Shown: positions 5,801 through 9,089 of the stretch, one piece after another | Numbering within the stretch: the stretch's first letter is position 1 | Layout of the letters: every line of letters starts with the position of its first letter | Assembly: GCA_016302935.1 (NCBI GenBank) | Contig: JAEDMO010000035.1 | Location: 1-9,089 of the forward strand | DNA: 9,089 bases | Reading direction: 5' to 3' | Source: Bacilli bacterium | GTDB lineage: Bacteria; Bacillota_I; Bacilli_A; RF39; UBA660 | The notes under the pieces: model-generated | What the model was told of the DNA's origin: nothing | The model's input: the letters and a program-made list of their open reading frames with translations, nothing else | The model's database searches: none | Program-made: the position numbers and the translations under genes

Positions 5801-7084
5801 ATGATGAAAAAAATTAAAACAATTTATGAATATTTTAGCGAATATACCAAAGAAGATATTGATGCTGTTTTAGCAATGTTAACCGAAGAAGAAAAAGAAT
5901 TAATAACCCTAAGATATGGAGATGATTTAGAAAACCCACAAACTAGTGAATATTGGACTATTGCTGATTCAAAGAGGTTTTATGGAACACTTATAGATAA
6001 AATTAAAAAAATATTAGCTAAAAAATTAGCTGATGAGAAGAGACAAAAAAATTATGAACGCATGAGAGAAGAGGAACTTATGTCATCGTTATTCTCTTTG
6101 TTAAGAGAGGAGTATAGCAATAGTGAATTGTGTGAAAAGCTCAATATAAATTCCCAACAATTATGTAAATTACTTACAGATTTAAAAAATAAAGGGATAG
6201 CATATGCAACAAAATACTATTATGATGGCTCTATAAAATATGGAAATATAACTAAATTACCAGCTTTTAATAAATATAATATTAATCCTTTTAAAGAAAT
6301 AATTATGAACGGCAATGAAAATAGTTTAAAATTATTACTCATTTCAGATTTACATCTAGGAAACGAATTAGAAAGAATCGATTTAGTTAATCGAGCATTT
6401 AACTATTGTATAAAAAATGGAATAAATATTATATTATGTGGTGGAGATTTTATAGATGGTTCATTTGGCAAAGGAAATAAAACAATTCCTGATTTATATC
6501 AACAAATAGAATACTTTTTAAAAAATTATCCATATGATAAAAATATTTTAACTTTTGGGGTTGCTGGTGATCATGATTTGTGTGTACTCAATAAACTATC
6601 ATTGGATTTTATTGAAATATGTAAAAATTCTAGACCTGATATTGTAATAGGTGGTTATAGTAATAGTGTTATTAATATTAAAAATGATAAAATACATTTA
6701 TTTCATCGCATTTCTTATTATGGAGTTCCATATCGATTCGATGCGGTTAAAGCTCCTATAGTATTACATGGTCATTATCATAAATTTGTTGCAAATATGG
6801 CTAATAATGCCTTGCATATATGCATACCATCAATATGCGAAATAAGAAATATGATGCCAGGTGCATTAGAGTTGAATATATGTTTTGAAAAAGGATATAT
6901 TGTAAATTCAGTAATTAAGCATTTATATTTTGGGACTCAAGATATTGTGTTAAGCGAATTAAGACTTATGTTGCCGAAAGAAAGAAATTTTAGTAATGCA
7001 GAAGATTTAAATGCAATTGATATAAATGAAACTTCTAATGATAACAAGGTATTAGAAAAAAGTATTAATTGTGATTGCAAGTAA
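5801..7084 (+). CDS. metallophosphoesterase with sigma-region-4-like DNA-binding N-terminus
   Basis: A 427-residue protein with three parts. Residues about 18-75, including LTEEEKELITLRYGDD, resemble the helix-turn-helix of sigma-70 region 4. Residues about 90-148 look like a winged helix (SNSELCEKLNINSQQLCKLL as helix-turn-helix, then a KGIAYATKYYYDG hairpin). Residues about 176-380 are a calcineurin-like metallophosphoesterase with DLH (D183, H185), GGDFID (D216, D219), GDHD (256-259) and HGHYH (323-327) metal-site motifs. The usual GNHD motif has Asp in place of Asn. The C-terminal 35 residues are Asn/Asp-rich and lack a recognisable domain. No signal peptide or membrane segment is seen, so it should act in the cytoplasm, perhaps at DNA. 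It could be a phosphodiesterase or nuclease guided by its N-terminus, or a regulator; the substrate is unknown. Two tandem ATGs (5801, 5804) follow AGGGGG at 5791-5796; 5804 has the more usual spacing. It is transcribed alone. Confidence 0.82.
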   Translation: MMKKIKTIYEYFSEYTKEDIDAVLAMLTEEEKELITLRYGDDLENPQTSEYWTIADSKRFYGTLIDKIKKILAKKLADEKRQKNYERMREEELMSSLFSLLREEYSNSELCEKLNINSQQLCKLLTDLKNKGIAYATKYYYDGSIKYGNITKLPAFNKYNINPFKEIIMNGNENSLKLLLISDLHLGNELERIDLVNRAFNYCIKNGINIILCGGDFIDGSFGKGNKTIPDLYQQIEYFLKNYPYDKNILTFGVAGDHDLCVLNKLSLDFIEICKNSRPDIVIGGYSNSVINIKNDKIHLFHRISYYGVPYRFDAVKAPIVLHGHYHKFVANMANNALHICIPSICEIRNMMPGALELNICFEKGYIVNSVIKHLYFGTQDIVLSELRLMLPKERNFSNAEDLNAIDINETSNDNKVLEKSINCDCK

Positions 7085-7149
7085 AAAATTGTATAAAGAT
7101 ATGTAAAATGAAAAGTGAAGCAAACTCAAAAGATTGGACTGTTTGTAAT

Positions 7150-7192
7150 GATAAGAACCTCGTTTCTTGGACATAGAAACGGGGTTTTTATC
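7150..7192 (+). terminator. strong terminator after the phosphoesterase gene
   Basis: GATAAGAACCTCGTTTC (7150-7166) pairs over 17 positions, including two G-T wobbles, with GAAACGGGGTTTTTATC (7176-7192) around a nine-base loop. Five Ts (7185-7189) end the GC-rich part. It lies 65 bases after the stop codon and is the most stable hairpin seen in the window. Confidence 0.85.
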
Positions 7193-7391
7193 AGAATATT
7201 AGCTCATAAAGTTTGTTATTATATTCTCTAATGGAGCAATAATAAAGATTATTCAAAACTCCTAATAGCAAGAGTTGATAAACAACTAATCACTGAATAA
7301 CACCATAAATTTTAATAAAAAATATATTATTAAATATCAAAATTACGTATTAAAATAAGTGATTTTTGGGTAATTGGATGCGAAAGATAAT
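7193..7391 (+). other. intergenic stretch with several small hairpins
   Basis: No gene is seen. Stems present are GGAG/CTCC (7233-7236 with 7259-7262) enclosing AATAAT/ATTATT (7238-7243 with 7248-7253), AACTC/GAGTT (7257-7261 with 7272-7276), and AGTTG/CAACT (7273-7277 with 7283-7287). The last two share bases and exclude each other. No known riboswitch signature was recognised, and the next visible promoter lies downstream of these stems. Confidence 0.4.
7221..7236 (+). repeat. 16-base direct repeat, copy 2
   Basis: It matches 3041-3056 in 15 of 16 positions, in the same orientation. Both copies are in intergenic DNA and both are followed by bases that can close a stem with the GGAG end of the repeat. 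See copy 1 for the caveat about chance. Confidence 0.4.
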
Positions 7392-7398
7392 TATAATG

Positions 7399-7407
7399 TG
7401 CTATAAT
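7399..7407 (+). promoter_or_regulatory. extended -10 promoter of the 445-residue protein gene
   Basis: TG-C-TATAAT (7399-7407) is a perfect extended -10 element. A second TATAAT occurs at 7392-7397. No good -35 box is seen at 17 bases, which an extended -10 promoter can tolerate. The predicted start near 7414 leaves a leader of about 22 bases. Confidence 0.65.
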
Positions 7408-7435
7408 GTTATTATAAGATTAGGATGTGATACTA

Positions 7436-8773
7436 ATGTTAAAAAAAGATATATTAGATTTAATAAACAATTTTGAAATGGAAACATGGAAATATGATAA
7501 TAATGACAAATTAGATAATGATATGCAATATATTTATTCCATTGAAAAAGAAATAAAAAATGATGATTTTAATTTAAAATTAATCTATGATAAATTAATT
7601 GCTTTAATGGGAATAATCAGATTTAAGTATGGTTTTGAAAGTATAATAATAAATAGCAATCCAGAACTTGAATTTTTAAAAAAGATAATAGATGATATTT
7701 CATTAAATAGTAATGATATTATTAACCAATATAATTATGTTCTAATGATGTATAACAATTTCACAAGTAAAATTAAAAATATGGATTTTATAGAAAATAA
7801 ATACACTGATATTCAAGGAGAAGAAGGATTGTATTTAGCAATTGAATCTTTGAAATCATTAATTACTAATGATGAATATAGAAAGTTATTAGATGCAAGT
7901 CAAATTAATAATATTCTTGTTGATTGTGTGAAATTAAATAATGGTATTGTAAATATTAAAACAATCGAATTAAAATATAAGGAGATAATAAAACAAATTT
8001 GGGAGCATTCGTTAACAAATGCAATAGGTGATAATGGAAAATTTAGATTTTTATTTTCAAATATTTCTGGTGGTAATTTGAAAGAGAAAGCCAATTTGCT
8101 AGTTAACAGGCCAAACCAATCATCTTGCAGTATGATTAGTTCTGATTTTATAGCAACTTATGGTTCTGATACAAGAAGGATTGGATTTATATACCCAAAT
8201 AATTCAGAAATTATTATGACTAGTGCATACGATTTGGGTTCTAATGTTTTTGGAAATGGCTTAGTTAATCAAGAGAAAGGAACACTTCTTGCAACTCCAG
8301 AAGTTATAGAAAAAATTGGCATAGCAAGAGCAAAAAGGAAAGGTGAAGATTTGTATTCATCAAGTTGTTATAATGAAATTCTTGTTAATGCTAGGCCTTG
8401 TGGTATTGTAGTGCTGGGTTTAGGAGAAAAAGATTTAAACATTGACTATCAAGATGCAAAAATGCTTTCTTTAGAAATGAATTTACCAATATATTATATA
8501 GATACTATGCAATATAAAAATAATTTATCAGAGGCTGATAAGAATTATATAACCTTTCATTCAATAATGTCATATTTAGGAATTTCTACAACCGATTTAT
8601 TACAAACAGATATTGATTATGCGAAAATTTATGAAATTATTAATACTTATAAAGAACAAATTGCAGAAGTTTTTCTAACACTTAAAAAAAATGGTAATTT
8701 AACTAAAGATAATATGTGTCAAATAATGAGTAATATAGTAGATATTTCTAAAACTAATGTTAAAAGTAAATAA
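7436..8773 (+). CDS. uncharacterised 445-residue protein
   Basis: I do not recognise this protein. The N-terminal half (about 1-195) is predicted mainly helical and charged, with no coiled-coil heptads strong enough to name. The C-terminal half (about 200-385) looks like a mixed alpha/beta domain with ordered Gly, Cys and Ser/Tyr positions: SSCSMISSDFI at about 229-239, RRIGFIYP at 247-254, SAYDLGSNVFGNG at 263-275, SSSCYNEILV at 308-317, RPCGIVVLG at 320-328 and LPIYYIDTM at 350-358. The strand-rich RPCGIVVLG and IYYIDT segments could form the core of a Rossmann-like or hydrolase-like sheet, but this is speculation. No signal peptide or membrane helix is visible. The start at ATG 7436 is preferred over an in-frame GTG at 7427, because AGGATGTGAT (7422-7431) nearly matches the anti-Shine-Dalgarno complement AGGAGGTGAT and overlaps the GTG. 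It is transcribed alone. Confidence 0.75.
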   Translation: MLKKDILDLINNFEMETWKYDNNDKLDNDMQYIYSIEKEIKNDDFNLKLIYDKLIALMGIIRFKYGFESIIINSNPELEFLKKIIDDISLNSNDIINQYNYVLMMYNNFTSKIKNMDFIENKYTDIQGEEGLYLAIESLKSLITNDEYRKLLDASQINNILVDCVKLNNGIVNIKTIELKYKEIIKQIWEHSLTNAIGDNGKFRFLFSNISGGNLKEKANLLVNRPNQSSCSMISSDFIATYGSDTRRIGFIYPNNSEIIMTSAYDLGSNVFGNGLVNQEKGTLLATPEVIEKIGIARAKRKGEDLYSSSCYNEILVNARPCGIVVLGLGEKDLNIDYQDAKMLSLEMNLPIYYIDTMQYKNNLSEADKNYITFHSIMSYLGISTTDLLQTDIDYAKIYEIINTYKEQIAEVFLTLKKNGNLTKDNMCQIMSNIVDISKTNVKSK

Positions 8774-9049
8774 TTGAAGTTATTTACTATAATTATATTA
8801 AAAATAATATTTTTATAATTTAATAGTAGTGATGGCATTCATATAAATAATAAAGAAAAAATGATTGATATTTTAACTTATGTGTATAAAAAATACGATG
8901 GTTGAATTATATCAAACACCATATATAACTAGATAGAATATTCTTTAGTATTAGAGATGTGTGTTCAAGATATATGCAGAAATTACAAATATCTATTACT
9001 GGGGCATAGCAATTGCCATTAACAAAAATAGGTCAATGAAAAAAAATAA
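8774..9049. other. non-coding stretch at the end of the window
   Basis: No gene is supported. An all-AT imperfect hairpin at 8791-8820 (AATTATA and AAAAAT arms with a two-base bulge) lies 17 bases after the last stop codon. It lacks a T run and is at best a weak terminator. The frame from ATG 8861 runs to 9022 but is broken by stops at 8903 and 8930, no better than chance in DNA of this composition. Confidence 0.5.
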
Positions 9050-9073
9050 AAAGTACACCTTTCGGTGTACTTT
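9039..9073 (-). terminator. terminator with its T tail on the minus strand
   Basis: AAAGTACACC (9050-9059) and GGTGTACTTT (9064-9073) form a perfect 10-bp stem with a four-base loop. The A-rich stretch at 9039-9052 becomes a long T tail on the minus strand, so it best serves a minus-strand gene lying beyond the window. The + strand tail (GATTTTATAT) is weaker, but the same hairpin could also end transcription of the 445-residue protein gene. Confidence 0.75.
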
Positions 9074-9089
9074 GATTTTATATGGAGCG

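Noticed and set aside
8861..9022. Broken gene in the last intergenic stretch
   Set aside because: Two in-frame stops in 54 codons are no fewer than expected by chance at this base composition, and the translation is not recognisable.
2859..9088. Recurrent ATGGAG word in intergenic regions (2859, 3051, 3141, 7231, 9083)
   Set aside because: A six-base word including the Shine-Dalgarno core GGAG is too short to be meaningful; only the longer 16-base pair was kept.

Overview
The window is very AT-rich, with strong Gram-positive ribosome binding sites, sigma-A type promoters (TTGACA-17-TAAAAT) and short T-tailed terminators. All six genes lie on the + strand. Together with the recA and rny pair and a Gram-positive style RecA, this points to a low-GC Firmicute/Mollicutes-like bacterium, perhaps an uncultivated gut Bacilli lineage of the RF39 type. 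That placement is inference, not proof. Tryptophan is written TGG, none of the genes contains in-frame TGA, and all six end in TAA or TAG, so nothing here requires the Mycoplasma code.

Housekeeping part (1-2808): recA and rny (RNase Y), each with its own near-consensus promoter and its own terminator. The rny terminator hairpin begins inside the last codons of the gene.

Accessory part (2809-9089): visibly more AT-rich, with looser spacing. After a 395-base gene-poor stretch containing a small GC-richer structured island comes a two-gene operon: a class I SAM-dependent methyltransferase (3204-3974) and, 11 bases later, a fusion of a radical SAM module with an HD phosphohydrolase module (3986-5416). 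A hairpin terminator follows, then a possible minus-strand small RNA. The next gene has its own extended -10 promoter and encodes a DNA-binding-like N-terminus (sigma-70 region 4-like helix-turn-helix plus a second winged-helix-like segment) fused to a calcineurin-like metallophosphoesterase (5801-7084). After a long terminator hairpin and a leader with several small hairpins lies a 445-residue protein I do not recognise (7436-8773). The window ends in a non-coding stretch closed by a hairpin whose T-rich tail is on the minus strand, suggesting a convergent gene just outside.

How the genes may work together: recA and rny act independently in recombination and mRNA decay. The methyltransferase and the radical SAM-HD protein are probably co-transcribed and could act on a common small molecule, for example a nucleotide or modified nucleoside, but nothing here identifies the substrate. 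Copies of a 16-base repeat (15/16 identical) bracket the segment from about 3041 to 7236, holding the methyltransferase, the radical SAM-HD gene and the phosphoesterase. This might mark an inserted cassette, but chance similarity in such AT-rich DNA cannot be excluded.
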